From CAZPDM01 sp964585305 (GTDB taxonomy: Bacteria > Planctomycetota > Uabimicrobiia > Uabimicrobiales > JABWCH01): a stretch of 33,545 nt of DNA. Positions 1 through 9,122 of this stretch are shown here, piece after piece. The position numbers and the translations under genes were made by a program. Location of the stretch: assembly GCA_964585305.1 (NCBI GenBank), contig CAZPDM010000048.1:1-33545 (forward strand), in the 5' to 3' direction. Below the pieces are notes generated by a model. The model made no database searches, was not told the origin of the DNA, and worked only from the letters and a program-made list of their open reading frames with translations. The first letter of the stretch is position 1. Every line of letters begins with the position of its first letter.

Positions 1-669
1 TATTTCATTCCTGAAATTTTCTTTTCCAAATACTTCATCTAGGATCAGTCTTAAGTACGCATTCACTCTCCAATCGCAATGAACATAGATGCTACCATCT
101 TCAGCCAGAAGATCACGCATTAAAATCAAACGTTCATAAATCATGGCTAAAAAACTATCTGTTCCTTCTCCCCATGTATCTCGATAAGCAATTTCCTCTA
201 ATACATTAGGCTGTTTAGTAAAGAGTTCTTCCCCTGAATCACCAATTTCAACATCCATAGAAAAATCCGCGCCTACATCAAAAGGCGGATCAATATATAT
301 CAGTTTGATTCCTCCGTTTTGTTCGATTTCATCCCGTAAATGCCCATGTTGAAGACTTGATAAAACCAAACGATTATCGCCCCAAATGAGTTTATTTGTC
401 CATCCTATTTTTTGTCGCCCTCTAACATCCACATCAAAAAGATCAATTTGTGGTTGATTCTTTTGAATTTCGTTTCTTGGTTCATCTACTTGCTCAATTA
501 CCTGAAATGGCAAAACAATGTTACAAATATCCTGAGTTTTATCATTCCAAACTAATTCTACTTCTCTACGATCTGCAAATAATAAAAATCGATATTTTTC
601 TGGTAATGGCTGTCCCTTATCAATCATCCTTACCAGTTCTTGCTTTTCTTCATTTGTTAATGGCTTCAT
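1..669 (-). CDS. Site-specific DNA methyltransferase (beta-type N6/N4 class), N-terminal part, cut by window edge
   Basis: The minus strand is open from the ATG at 669-667 to base 1, giving 223 codons with no stop, so the C-terminus lies outside the window. The translation has the motif IYIDPPFDVG (DPPF at residues 127-130), the catalytic motif IV of N6-adenine/N4-cytosine methyltransferases. It is preceded by KLIWGDNRLVL at about 93-103 and followed by DGSIYVHCDWR and FGKENFRNE, which are typical of the N6_N4_Mtase family (type III Mod and related solitary enzymes). The order, with DPPF ahead of the cofactor motif, suggests the beta class. The start is supported by AGGA about 8 nt upstream and an in-frame stop at 702-700. 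It lies 70 bp downstream of parC on the same strand, separated by a hairpin. Whether a restriction subunit accompanies it cannot be seen here. Confidence 0.88.
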   Translation of the reverse strand, partial: MKPLTNEEKQELVRMIDKGQPLPEKYRFLLFADRREVELVWNDKTQDICNIVLPFQVIEQVDEPRNEIQKNQPQIDLFDVDVRGRQKIGWTNKLIWGDNRLVLSSLQHGHLRDEIEQNGGIKLIYIDPPFDVGADFSMDVEIGDSGEELFTKQPNVLEEIAYRDTWGEGTDSFLAMIYERLILMRDLLAEDGSIYVHCDWRVNAYLRLILDEVFGKENFRNEI

Positions 670-701
670 AAATTTTCCTAATCTTAGAAATGGATTATCT
701 C

Positions 702-734
702 ATAGCTAAACGATCTCTTAAATCGTTTAGCTAT
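702..734. terminator. 13-bp perfect hairpin between parC and the methyltransferase gene
   Basis: The arms 702-714 and 722-734 are exact reverse complements with a 7-nt loop. It sits directly after the parC stop codon. The T-rich tract (ATTTTT) lies on the plus-strand side; on the minus strand, along which parC is transcribed, no U-tract follows. It may be a weak or factor-assisted terminator or an mRNA 3'-end stabiliser. Confidence 0.5.
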
Positions 735-739
735 AATTT

Positions 740-2821
740 TTAGTAGTTCGCGGAATATTCTTCTTTATAGATATTTTTTTCTATATCATTGTTTTCTTTG
801 CTATTTTCTTGGGTGGGATTTTTTTCGATTATAGTTGGATTGCTTGTTTCTGGAGGAATGACTTCGATTTTTAAGACGGTTGCTTTGGGAGTATGGATAA
901 GGCAGCCTTTGTTATCACGACTGCCATTTGCATCGTTGAGGTCGTATTCTCTAGGAGGATATTTCTTTTTTCCTTCTGAGCGGAAGTGTATTCGTATTTT
1001 TTCTGGCGCGCCTTCGCTGATATATAAAATTTTATTTCCTTCTGTCAACTCATAGTCTTTATCCCGTGTTCCTGCGCTCATACTAAATCGTTTGGCACGA
1101 ATTTTTTTTGTGGTGCTATCCTGGAAAACAAGACTATAATTGGTATCTTCATTTTTCCTCCAAACAGAAAGGAAAATAATATCGTTGCCAACAAAAACTT
1201 TTTCTGCTATACGTACGATTCGACAACGCCCATCTTTAAGAAAAACAATTATGTCATCTATGTCTGAGCATTCAAAAATGAACTCATCTTTTTTTAATCC
1301 ATAGCCAATAAATCCGTCGTTGCGATTGGCATATAATTTTACATTAGCTAAAGCCACACGAGCTGCATGGATTTCTTCAAAAGGAACTGCTGTAATTTTT
1401 GTACGACGGACTCGACATTGTCCATATTTTGCTTTTAGATTTTGGAAATAAGCGATTGTGTAGGAAATAATATTTTTAAGACTATCTTTGATTTCTTTGA
1501 TTTCTTTTGCGACTTTTTTTAGATTTTGTTCTGATTCAACTAAACTGTATTTGCTGATTTTTCGAATGGGGATTTCGGTTAATTTACTTACATCATCTTG
1601 AGTCAACTCACGATGATTTTTTTGTTGAAAGGGTTGTAATTTTCGGAATAAAACATTTAAAACATGCTCCCAAGTTTCACAGTTTTCAATTTCGCGATGC
1701 AGGCGATTTTCAATAAATGTTTTTTCCCAATAAATGGTAAGCCAGCGTTCTTCTAGTTTATTGAGTTTTATTGTTAGTTCTTGTTTTAACATTTCTACTG
1801 TATTATTAGTGGATCGACGGAGTACATCTATCACACTAATAAATTGTGGTTTTTCTTGATCGATTACACAACAATTAGGAGAGATGCTTATTTCACAATC
1901 TGTGAATGCGTAAAGAGCCTGAATTGTTTGATCAGTGTCAACTTCGGATGATAATTCAATATAAACTGCAACATTTTGGGCAGTATTATCACTTACTTTT
2001 TTAATTTTAATTTTGCCACTTTCATTGGCTTTGAGGATAGAGTCAATCAAACTGGTAGTTGTTGTTCCAAAAGGAATTTCTCGAATAATCAACCCCTTTT
2101 TTTCTTTTTCAATTTTCGCTCGTACTTTAATTTTGCCTCCGCGCATTCCATTGCGATAGTCGCTACAGTCTGCCTCTCCTCCTGTTGGAAAATCTGGATA
2201 TATGGTAGGCTGATTTCCTTCTAAAATTGCAATACTAGCGTCAATAAGTTCGCAAAAATTATGAGGCAATATCTTGGTTGCTAATCCTACAGCAATACCA
2301 TCCGCGCCTAAAGCAAGTATTAAGGGAAATTTTACTGGCAAAGTAATGGGTTCTCGATTGCGGCCATCGTAAGATAATTGCCATTGAGTATTTTCCGCGT
2401 GGAATAAAACTTCTTTGCTGAAATAAGAAAGTCTCGACTCAATATAACGAGATGCTGCCGCGCTATCACCTGTACGAATATCACCCCAATTCCCTTGAGT
2501 ATCAACCAATAAATTTTTTTGTCCTAAATTCACCAGAGCTTCGCCAATAGCTCCATCACCATGTGGATGGTACTTCATCGTTTGACCAATGATATTGGCA
2601 ACTTTATGAAATCGTCCGTCATCCATTTCCCACATAGCATGTAGGATTCTTCTTTGCACAGGCTTTAAACCATCCGTAAGATTTGGGATCGCACGTTCTA
2701 AAATAACATAAGACGCATAATCAAGAAACCAATTTTGAAAAAGATTTTCTATATCTTTTTGTTGTGGAGGAAGAGAAGGCTCTGCTTCTATTGTAGTTTT
2801 AGATTTCTTGCTAGGACTCAT
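740..2821 (-). CDS. parC: DNA topoisomerase IV subunit A (ParC-type)
   Basis: This 693-aa protein is the DNA-cleaving subunit of a type IIA topoisomerase. The breakage-reunion core starts with DYASYVILERAIPNLTDGLK at about residues 34-53, then HPHGDGA at 85-91 and GDSAAASRYIESRLS, in which Tyr126 after Arg125 is the expected active-site tyrosine that forms the phosphotyrosyl-DNA link. A coiled-coil region occupies roughly 340-480. The C-terminal part is short and I see no GyrA box, which favours topoisomerase IV over gyrase. The AAASRYIE wording resembles the ParC type of Bacteroidota and PVC bacteria. Its ATG lies inside the 3' end of parE (11-nt overlap), so the pair is translationally coupled. 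The tail is Glu/Asn/Lys-rich. Substrate preference, decatenation against supercoiling, is inferred from family. Confidence 0.9.
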   Translation of the reverse strand: MSPSKKSKTTIEAEPSLPPQQKDIENLFQNWFLDYASYVILERAIPNLTDGLKPVQRRILHAMWEMDDGRFHKVANIIGQTMKYHPHGDGAIGEALVNLGQKNLLVDTQGNWGDIRTGDSAAASRYIESRLSYFSKEVLFHAENTQWQLSYDGRNREPITLPVKFPLILALGADGIAVGLATKILPHNFCELIDASIAILEGNQPTIYPDFPTGGEADCSDYRNGMRGGKIKVRAKIEKEKKGLIIREIPFGTTTTSLIDSILKANESGKIKIKKVSDNTAQNVAVYIELSSEVDTDQTIQALYAFTDCEISISPNCCVIDQEKPQFISVIDVLRRSTNNTVEMLKQELTIKLNKLEERWLTIYWEKTFIENRLHREIENCETWEHVLNVLFRKLQPFQQKNHRELTQDDVSKLTEIPIRKISKYSLVESEQNLKKVAKEIKEIKDSLKNIISYTIAYFQNLKAKYGQCRVRRTKITAVPFEEIHAARVALANVKLYANRNDGFIGYGLKKDEFIFECSDIDDIIVFLKDGRCRIVRIAEKVFVGNDIIFLSVWRKNEDTNYSLVFQDSTTKKIRAKRFSMSAGTRDKDYELTEGNKILYISEGAPEKIRIHFRSEGKKKYPPREYDLNDANGSRDNKGCLIHTPKATVLKIEVIPPETSNPTIIEKNPTQENSKENNDIEKNIYKEEYSANY

Positions 2822-4658
2822 AAAGAATATTTTTCTCCCATCTTAAATTTTCCACAATAACCCTTTGGCGTTCCATAGTATTTTTCCCCATATAATAGCC
2901 CAAAACTTTATCTAAACTTGCGCGTTCGGGAATAATTACTTGAGTAAGACGCATTTGTTTGCCAATAAATTCTCTAAATTCGCCAGGAGAAATTTCTCCC
3001 AATCCTTTAAATCTCGTAATTTCAGCATTTTTTCCTAATGCTTTCAAAGCATCTTGTTTTTCTGCTTCGCTATAGCAATATTGGCAACGTTCTTTGGTCC
3101 GTACCCGAAATAATGGAGTTTCTAAGATATGTAGATGTCCACTATGGACTAGTTCTGGAAAAAATTGAAGAAAAAATGTTAACAGTAACAATCGGATGTG
3201 CATTCCATCCACATCTGCATCGGTAGCCACAACAACATATCGATAGCGTAATTCATTTAGACCATCTTCAATATTCAAAGCGTGTTGAAGTAAGTTAAAT
3301 TCTTCATTTTCATAAACAACTTTTTTAGTCAAGCCATAACAATTTAAAGGTTTACCACGTAGGCTAAATACCGCCTGAGTATCCACATCTCTAGCTTGAG
3401 TCAATGAGCCACTTGCAGAATCACCTTCTGTGATAAATATGGTTGTTTCTTCTTTTCTTGTATCACGGCTATTCCAGTGATAGCGACAATCACGTAATTT
3501 TTTATTATAGCAATTTGCTTTTTTAGCAGCTTGATGCGCTAATTTTCGAATTCCTGCTAAATCCATGCGTTCTTTTTCGCTTCGTTGTATTTTCTTAAGC
3601 AATTTGTCAGCGATTTCTGGATTTTTATGCAGGAAATCATCCAACTCTTTTTTTATAAAATCTTGGACAAAACTACGAATGGTTGTGCCATCTGGTGCAA
3701 TATGCAGAGATCCTAATTTGGTTTTAGTTTGGGATTCAAAAACAGGTTCTTCTATACGAATACTGATTGCGCCAATCATTGCCTCACGAATATCCGCCGC
3801 ATCAAATTCTTTTTTATAGAACTCTCGGATTGTTTTTACTAAAGATTCTCGAAAGGCAGCAAGATGGGTTCCCCCCTGGCTGGTATATTGTCCATTAACA
3901 AAAGAATAATGTTGTTCTCCATATTGCTCACCATGGGTTAATGCGACTTCAATATCATCGCCGATTAAATGAACAATATCATAGCAAAGTGTTTCTGGAC
4001 TGACTTTTTGATTAAGCAAATCTAAAAGACCATTCTTTGAACGAAATTCTTGTCCATTATAGACTAAAGTAAGTTTGCGGTTAAGATAGGCGTAGTTCCA
4101 AAATTGGTGTTCTAAATGTTCTGTAAGAAATTGAAAGTTTTTAAAAATGCTACTATCTGGAATAAATGTAATAATTGTGCCATCATTTTCTTTAGTATTT
4201 TGCAAAGTGTAATCTTTTGTTAAAATACCTTGAGAAAATTCTGCTTTTTTACTCTTGCCTTCACGTATTGCTTGTACACAAAAATACGAAGAAAGCGCGT
4301 TTACTGCTTTAGCACCAACTCCATTTAATCCCACTGATTTTTTAAAAGCCTTGCTATCATACTTTGCACCAGTGTTAATCTGAGAAACACAGTCAATTAC
4401 TTTACCTAATGGGATACCCCGTCCATAATCACGAATACATACTTTATTTTCCTGTATTGTGATTTCGATACGATTTCCATGTCCCATGGCATGTTCATCT
4501 ACACTATTGTCAATAATCTCTTTTAATAAAATATAGATGCCATCTTCGGGCATGGAACCGTCGCCTGTTTTACCAATATACATTCCAGGACGAAGGCGAA
4601 TGTGTTCACGCCATTGTAAAGTTTGGACATCTTTTTCGGTGTATTCTATATTTGCCAT
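2811..4658 (-). CDS. parE: DNA topoisomerase IV subunit B (ParE-type)
   Basis: This 615-aa ATPase subunit partners ParC. The GHKL fold is visible: EIIDNSVDE at about 47-55 (Glu47, Asn51 for Mg-ATP), DYGRGIP at 77-83, and a lid with GLNGVGAKAVN near 110-120. The TOPRIM domain has FITEGDSASGS near residue 410 and ATDADVDGMH near 480, supplying the Glu and DxD metal ligands. The length is typical of ParE and lacks the GyrB insert of Proteobacteria. The start MANIEYTEKD is an ATG; the 118 bp upstream are extremely A/T-rich with no strong Shine-Dalgarno sequence. It is the first gene of the parE-parC pair and probably has its own promoter, because the upstream operon ends in a terminator at 4737-4760. 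Confidence 0.92.
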   Translation of the reverse strand: MANIEYTEKDVQTLQWREHIRLRPGMYIGKTGDGSMPEDGIYILLKEIIDNSVDEHAMGHGNRIEITIQENKVCIRDYGRGIPLGKVIDCVSQINTGAKYDSKAFKKSVGLNGVGAKAVNALSSYFCVQAIREGKSKKAEFSQGILTKDYTLQNTKENDGTIITFIPDSSIFKNFQFLTEHLEHQFWNYAYLNRKLTLVYNGQEFRSKNGLLDLLNQKVSPETLCYDIVHLIGDDIEVALTHGEQYGEQHYSFVNGQYTSQGGTHLAAFRESLVKTIREFYKKEFDAADIREAMIGAISIRIEEPVFESQTKTKLGSLHIAPDGTTIRSFVQDFIKKELDDFLHKNPEIADKLLKKIQRSEKERMDLAGIRKLAHQAAKKANCYNKKLRDCRYHWNSRDTRKEETTIFITEGDSASGSLTQARDVDTQAVFSLRGKPLNCYGLTKKVVYENEEFNLLQHALNIEDGLNELRYRYVVVATDADVDGMHIRLLLLTFFLQFFPELVHSGHLHILETPLFRVRTKERCQYCYSEAEKQDALKALGKNAEITRFKGLGEISPGEFREFIGKQMRLTQVIIPERASLDKVLGYYMGKNTMERQRVIVENLRWEKNILYES

Positions 4659-4736
4659 ACACTTTTTTCTATTTTATAAATTTTTTTTTGAAATTTTTAT
4701 GAGTAAAAAAATAACTTTTTTTTCTAAAAAAAGACG

Positions 4737-4760
4737 ATAGGGACGCGATTGCGTCCCTAT
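4737..4760 (-). terminator. Rho-independent terminator of the giant protein/GTPase/ASKHA block
   Basis: A perfect 10-bp GC-rich stem (arms 4737-4746 and 4751-4760, loop 4 nt) begins 17 nt after the TAG stop at 4777. On the minus strand it is followed by CGTC and seven Ts. This is the clearest intrinsic terminator in the left half of the window and separates the block from parE. Confidence 0.8.
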
Positions 4761-4776
4761 ACTTTTATAAAAAAAT

Positions 4777-6570
4777 CTAGCTTACTTTAAGAATTTTGTC
4801 ATACAATGGGAAGGAAGAAGGATGTTCTCCCGCAACAAGCATTTCAATTGTAAAATCGTCAGCTGTTACAGGATTTTTTGCATCACTCTTAACATCTTTA
4901 ATCTTCAGATCATCTGGGCCTTCTGTAACAAAAGTTACTTGAATAGTTGCAATAACACGGCCTTTCAGATTGATATTGGCCCACAATTGGCTTAATCCGC
5001 CAATTGTTTTTTGATAACCAAGATTTAAACGTCGGACACCACGTTCGAATGTTACAGTAAATTCACGTGGATGTTCAGCATCCCATTCTTTGTTGTCAGG
5101 AGTTAAAATAGCTTCTACCAGTGTTCCTTCAACAACTTTTCCAATTCTCCAGGTTAACCTTGGTGCTCCTTCTGAATCTCCACTTCGGAAAGTAAAGGAA
5201 CGTCCTAAACCTTTTTGATGGAATTGGACAACTTCACAGGCGCGTTCCAAAGAATTTTCTTCTGTAGTTGGAGCGACAATACGAGCTAATGGAACACGAT
5301 GTTGGTTAAGATATGTGCGGAATCCTTCACGGAAGAAGGAAATATTGAAAAGACGTCCGCCTAATACAATGATAGTATTTTCCGGGCTTTCGCCGAAACC
5401 TTTTAGTACGATTTCTCCAAGTTTTTCCATAGCTTTATTATATTGCTCAGCTTGAAGTTCGTCAAAATGTTTCTTTCCTTCAGGTGTATTGATCTTCGCC
5501 CAATCTTCCATAACTTTACGGCTGAATGTACTCACTCGATGGCTGGCATTCGCGCCATAACGACGTTCTTCTTCTTCTTCTAAGAAAGTACAACTAATAT
5601 GATCGCCACCAAATCCAGTACGGCCAAAGTAAGTATGACCAATATTTATAGATTCACCAACACGTTTAGCGGATAGTAAATTTAAAAAAGAAGGGACTTT
5701 CATACGTACTACTCGAGAATGCGTAGCACCTGTTGTTACAACTAAGAAGTTTACTGGTTGATCGGGTCGTGGTAAAATACCTTGTTTGGCTAAAATCTTC
5801 TTAAGATCAAGGTCTTGAGCTGCTAATTTGGGTTCAATGAAATCAGTAAGCCAATGAAGTACTGTAATCCATGACTCTGGCATAAAAGTAAGATGTTCAT
5901 TGAAATCAGGAGCTTCTTCATCAGGATTTAAAACTGGAGGGAAAAATTCTTGCGCAGCTTCTGTAATAAGCTGTCGGTATTTTTTTAAATCTGCAGCTGT
6001 AAAATAATCGGGATATTCTACAACGACTTGACCAATTTGAAAGCGTGGAATTTGTGAATGGATTTTTCGAGCGGTATCATAAAGATATTTGAATTGAGTT
6101 TTTACGTAAGTTTTGTAAAGGTCTTCATTTGTTGGAGATTGGTGTAAAATTTTTTGGCTTTCAAACATGCTTACATAAGCAGGAGGTTTTCCGCCTAATA
6201 GCAAAAATCGAATTGGTTGCAAGAATAATGTACAAGCTGGATCGCTACGATCGCTCATAAAATTACTTAGGGCTTCTTCCCCAGTCGCAATTTCTGAATG
6301 AAGATCATTTGTTACTTTTTCAATGCGAAAAACTGAAAGTTCTGTTTTGACTTGAGTATTTTCTGGTGCCCAGCGCATATTTTCCGAACCAAGTTGACAC
6401 ATAAATGTTCTTTTGGTATAGGTTGTTCCGATAGCCAAACCAATCGTTAAAGCTGGTAATTGCGCACTACGTCGGGGTAATTTAATGTCAGGGACAGAAA
6501 GTGTGGCAAGACCTTGTTTTAATGTAGCTTTAGATTTTGGATTTTGAAATACTTTCTCCCAAACGCTCAT
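4777..6570 (-). CDS. Hsp70/actin-fold (ASKHA) ATPase, SrfB-like
   Basis: This protein has 597 aa from the ATG at 6570, chosen because GGAGAG lies 7 nt upstream. A longer frame opening with TTG at 6642 would start inside a strong hairpin. ASKHA signatures are visible in order: phosphate-1 LTIGLAIGTTYTKR at about 41-54 (compare the DnaK GIDLGTT), phosphate-2 FLVVTTGATHSRVVRM at 275-290, a GFGGDHIS segment at 319-326 in the place of the DnaK GGEDFD, and the adenosine motif IIVLGGRLF at 400-408. About 140 C-terminal residues look beta-rich and may bind a partner. Being paired with a large P-loop GTPase gene recalls SrfB beside SrfC, but this protein is much shorter than enterobacterial SrfB (about 1000 aa). 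It is probably cytoplasmic. Its role, chaperone-like or filament-forming, is unknown. It is the last gene of the block. Confidence 0.75.
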   Translation of the reverse strand: MSVWEKVFQNPKSKATLKQGLATLSVPDIKLPRRSAQLPALTIGLAIGTTYTKRTFMCQLGSENMRWAPENTQVKTELSVFRIEKVTNDLHSEIATGEEALSNFMSDRSDPACTLFLQPIRFLLLGGKPPAYVSMFESQKILHQSPTNEDLYKTYVKTQFKYLYDTARKIHSQIPRFQIGQVVVEYPDYFTAADLKKYRQLITEAAQEFFPPVLNPDEEAPDFNEHLTFMPESWITVLHWLTDFIEPKLAAQDLDLKKILAKQGILPRPDQPVNFLVVTTGATHSRVVRMKVPSFLNLLSAKRVGESINIGHTYFGRTGFGGDHISCTFLEEEEERRYGANASHRVSTFSRKVMEDWAKINTPEGKKHFDELQAEQYNKAMEKLGEIVLKGFGESPENTIIVLGGRLFNISFFREGFRTYLNQHRVPLARIVAPTTEENSLERACEVVQFHQKGLGRSFTFRSGDSEGAPRLTWRIGKVVEGTLVEAILTPDNKEWDAEHPREFTVTFERGVRRLNLGYQKTIGGLSQLWANINLKGRVIATIQVTFVTEGPDDLKIKDVKSDAKNPVTADDFTIEMLVAGEHPSSFPLYDKILKVS

Positions 6571-6633
6571 TTCATATCTCTCCGAAAGATTTGTTCCACG
6601 ATTAGATGTATCATGGATAGGTTTGGTTTGAAA

Positions 6634-6661
6634 CGCCCGCAAAATAATTATTTTGCGGGCG
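6634..6661 (-). terminator. 14-bp perfect palindrome between the GTPase and ASKHA genes
   Basis: The arms 6634-6647 and 6648-6661 are exact reverse complements, with the CGCCCGC/GCGGGCG ends far more GC-rich than the surroundings. It begins 15 nt after the GTPase stop at 6676 and ends 64 nt before the ASKHA start. Only TTTC follows on the minus strand, so it may be a partial terminator, an mRNA-stabilising hairpin that sets the ratio of the two proteins, or a palindromic protein site. Confidence 0.5.
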
Positions 6662-6675
6662 ACATAAAAGTTAGC

Positions 6676-8961
6676 TTATTTTTTTATTTGTTGCTCTAGG
6701 GTTGGAAGTTTATCGAAAAGTACTTTGAGTTGATTGTAGCATTCGGTAACTTTGATCGCTTCTTCCGCAGAAATATCGTCGCGAATATGGAAAGAAGAAG
6801 TAATACGATTTTTTTGCGCCCAAAGATATTTACGAATGCGATCTTGATTCCAAAGAGCCGCAGTTAATTGGCATTCCATTACATTTTGTACGGCCTCTTG
6901 GAAATTTTTGCGTTCTTTGCTAGAATAAATGTTTCGCAATTCAGTTTCTAAAACTTTGATAGGTTCTGTGAGATATTCGATAACAGATTCAACAGGTATG
7001 TTTCCTTTGATGATAGGACGATTTTTTTCTTCCATAAAGGCTATAATTTGTTCTACTACACGTTCGCGGATATGTTTAAAAGTTTGGTTTTGATAAGATT
7101 CCCAATCGTCTTGTTCTTTTTCAGCATCTTGAAGTACTTCTCGAACTTGATCCAGTGTCATATATTTCTTGTCAACTAAAATTTGTCCAAGACGGATATG
7201 ACGCCCTGTTTCTTGGTCATTTTGTTTTTGGAATTGTAATGCTTCTTCAATTTGTTTAGCTGTAGCATATTTCTTTTGGACGCAGAATTCTCCAAAACGT
7301 TCTGGCAATCTAAATTCTTCATTACGCCACTTTAAGTCTTTTAAATCTTCTAGAATCTTTTCAAGATATGTGTCGATTTCTTTATCACTAGGACGTTCAC
7401 CGGTTACACGTTTGGCACCTAATATTCTTAAGATGTCTTTGCAATATGGTAATATTTGTGCACCTAAACGTTCATAACGAATAGTATTCCCTTGTGTCCG
7501 CATGATATGTTCAATGCGTGTCCAAGCATATTTAATACCACCGTCACTATCATCTTTGATCGCTTCAATATTGGCTTTAACATCATGCAGATAACGGTTT
7601 AAAGTTGGACTATATTTACTATTTTCCAAGAATGGAACAGATTCTGGACATTTGAATCCAAATTTGGGAGCGCGGGTAACGAATACATTATGGAAATTAT
7701 CGCCAAGTCCTCGAATCTTACTCATAACGTTGACTTCTACCCATAATTTCCAACTTAAATCATCATCAGGAATGACATCGCCATTTGAATCTTTTTTATA
7801 ATTATTGTTCTTAATAGCTTGATCAGCAGCAACATCAATTTTATTAAGGAAGATAAATAAACGTTGTTGTAAGCTACCATATTTACGGCATTCATCAAAT
7901 AAGGCTTGGAATTCGGTATCTACTTGTTGTTCAGCAAGTACAAGAATAAAGATTACAATATCAACAGAAGGAAGCAAACGTTCAAAACCCCAACGATTTT
8001 TAAAGGCTTGTATTTGCGAGTGCATGCGTTCTTCTGGACTAACTTTTTCTGCTTCAAAACCGCCAACACGAACACCAGCTGTATCATAAATATCAATTTC
8101 TTTTAAAATGTCTTCTTCTACAAATAGATTGGTAATAGCACCAACTGTACGCATCATATAATATGTGCGTCCAAGGCGTTTTGCCTCTTCTTCGCTACGT
8201 TTGTCTCTATTCTTGATAACTTCTGCCATTTTGCTTGCATTAACTGCTTTATCCAAGAAGTAAACTAACAATCCTCGTGGAACTGGATTGAATGTATTAA
8301 AAGATTTTCCTTCAGGATTAAAACATTCAGCGATTTCTGCAAGTGTATTGAAATAATCGACATCATCTTTTTGGCCATTAGTTCTGGCCCATTGTTGGGC
8401 TTCACGAACCCAATCTTTAATTTCGTTATAAATTTTAAGATCGTAGCTAGCATCTTTTTTAGTTTCGGGATTGCGAGCAATACGATTGAGACGATCCCAA
8501 CTATCAGCTAGTTGACTATCTTGTCTTATAACATCTTTAATTCTCGGTAACTGAGAAAGTAATTGGAATAAGTCACGAGGCATTAAAAAAGTGACAGTTC
8601 CATGTTCTGCTGGGCTAAATTCACGAGGATAACGAAGCCGTACTAACATAGGGGTAGTATCGGTTGCAGTTGATCCAGCGAACTCTCCTAATTTAGGCAA
8701 AAAGCTTGTCAAAATTTGGGTTTTTCCAGCCGAGCTTGTTCCTAGCAAAATAGCACATGGTGGTCTTTTAGCACGTTGAACCATAGTAAGACCATCATTG
8801 CCAATGCAGGTCATTTCATTTTCAACATCTTCTAATATTTTATGGCCCTTGGGGTCAATACTTTCCTTGAATGTTTGTAGCGGGATGCATTCTTGAACGA
8901 CTTTAGTCATCACTTCCGCTAACTCTCCCAAGGTTCGACAATGTTCTTCATAGGTGGGCAT
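6676..8961 (-). CDS. Large dynamin/SrfC-like GTPase with tandem MshEN-like module
   Basis: This 761-aa protein contains a P-loop GTPase domain: G1 LLGTSSAGKT at 72-81, G3 DTAG at 293-296 and G4 NKID at 373-376. The long spacing between G1 and G3 is filled by a mainly helical, charged insert (about 130-270). Residues about 555-613 carry two copies of an MshEN (T2SSE_N)-type motif, RFGEFCVQKKYATAKQIEEAL and RLGQILVDKKYMTLDQV, separated by the usual Gln/Gly-containing linker. In MshE-type ATPases this module binds c-di-GMP; whether it does so here is inference. The remainder is helical. No membrane segment or signal peptide was seen, so it is probably cytoplasmic. The start has AAAGG 8 nt upstream of the ATG. 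It lies between the giant membrane-protein gene and the ASKHA ATPase gene, an arrangement like SrfC-SrfB. Confidence 0.75.
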   Translation of the reverse strand: MPTYEEHCRTLGELAEVMTKVVQECIPLQTFKESIDPKGHKILEDVENEMTCIGNDGLTMVQRAKRPPCAILLGTSSAGKTQILTSFLPKLGEFAGSTATDTTPMLVRLRYPREFSPAEHGTVTFLMPRDLFQLLSQLPRIKDVIRQDSQLADSWDRLNRIARNPETKKDASYDLKIYNEIKDWVREAQQWARTNGQKDDVDYFNTLAEIAECFNPEGKSFNTFNPVPRGLLVYFLDKAVNASKMAEVIKNRDKRSEEEAKRLGRTYYMMRTVGAITNLFVEEDILKEIDIYDTAGVRVGGFEAEKVSPEERMHSQIQAFKNRWGFERLLPSVDIVIFILVLAEQQVDTEFQALFDECRKYGSLQQRLFIFLNKIDVAADQAIKNNNYKKDSNGDVIPDDDLSWKLWVEVNVMSKIRGLGDNFHNVFVTRAPKFGFKCPESVPFLENSKYSPTLNRYLHDVKANIEAIKDDSDGGIKYAWTRIEHIMRTQGNTIRYERLGAQILPYCKDILRILGAKRVTGERPSDKEIDTYLEKILEDLKDLKWRNEEFRLPERFGEFCVQKKYATAKQIEEALQFQKQNDQETGRHIRLGQILVDKKYMTLDQVREVLQDAEKEQDDWESYQNQTFKHIRERVVEQIIAFMEEKNRPIIKGNIPVESVIEYLTEPIKVLETELRNIYSSKERKNFQEAVQNVMECQLTAALWNQDRIRKYLWAQKNRITSSFHIRDDISAEEAIKVTECYNQLKVLFDKLPTLEQQIKK

Positions 8962-9056
8962 TTAAACTGCCTTTCTGTAACGAGAGAAGTAGCTCCCAAT
9001 ATTTCATAAATTGACTGGAATATTAAAAAAATAGTTTCTTTATATGAAATTTTTTC

Positions 9057-9092
9057 TAGGAAAATATTTGTGTTTTCACAAATATTTTCCTA
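9057..9092. terminator. 16-bp perfect hairpin after the giant gene
   Basis: The arms 9057-9072 and 9077-9092 are exact reverse complements with a TTTT loop. It starts 30 nt after the stop of the giant gene. On the minus (transcribed) strand it is followed by GAAAAAA, not by a U-tract; the T-run lies on the plus side. It may be a processing or stability element between the first and second genes of the block rather than an intrinsic terminator. Confidence 0.5.
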
Positions 9093-9122
9093 TTTTTCTA
9101 AGAGAATGTTCGCTAAAGTCGC

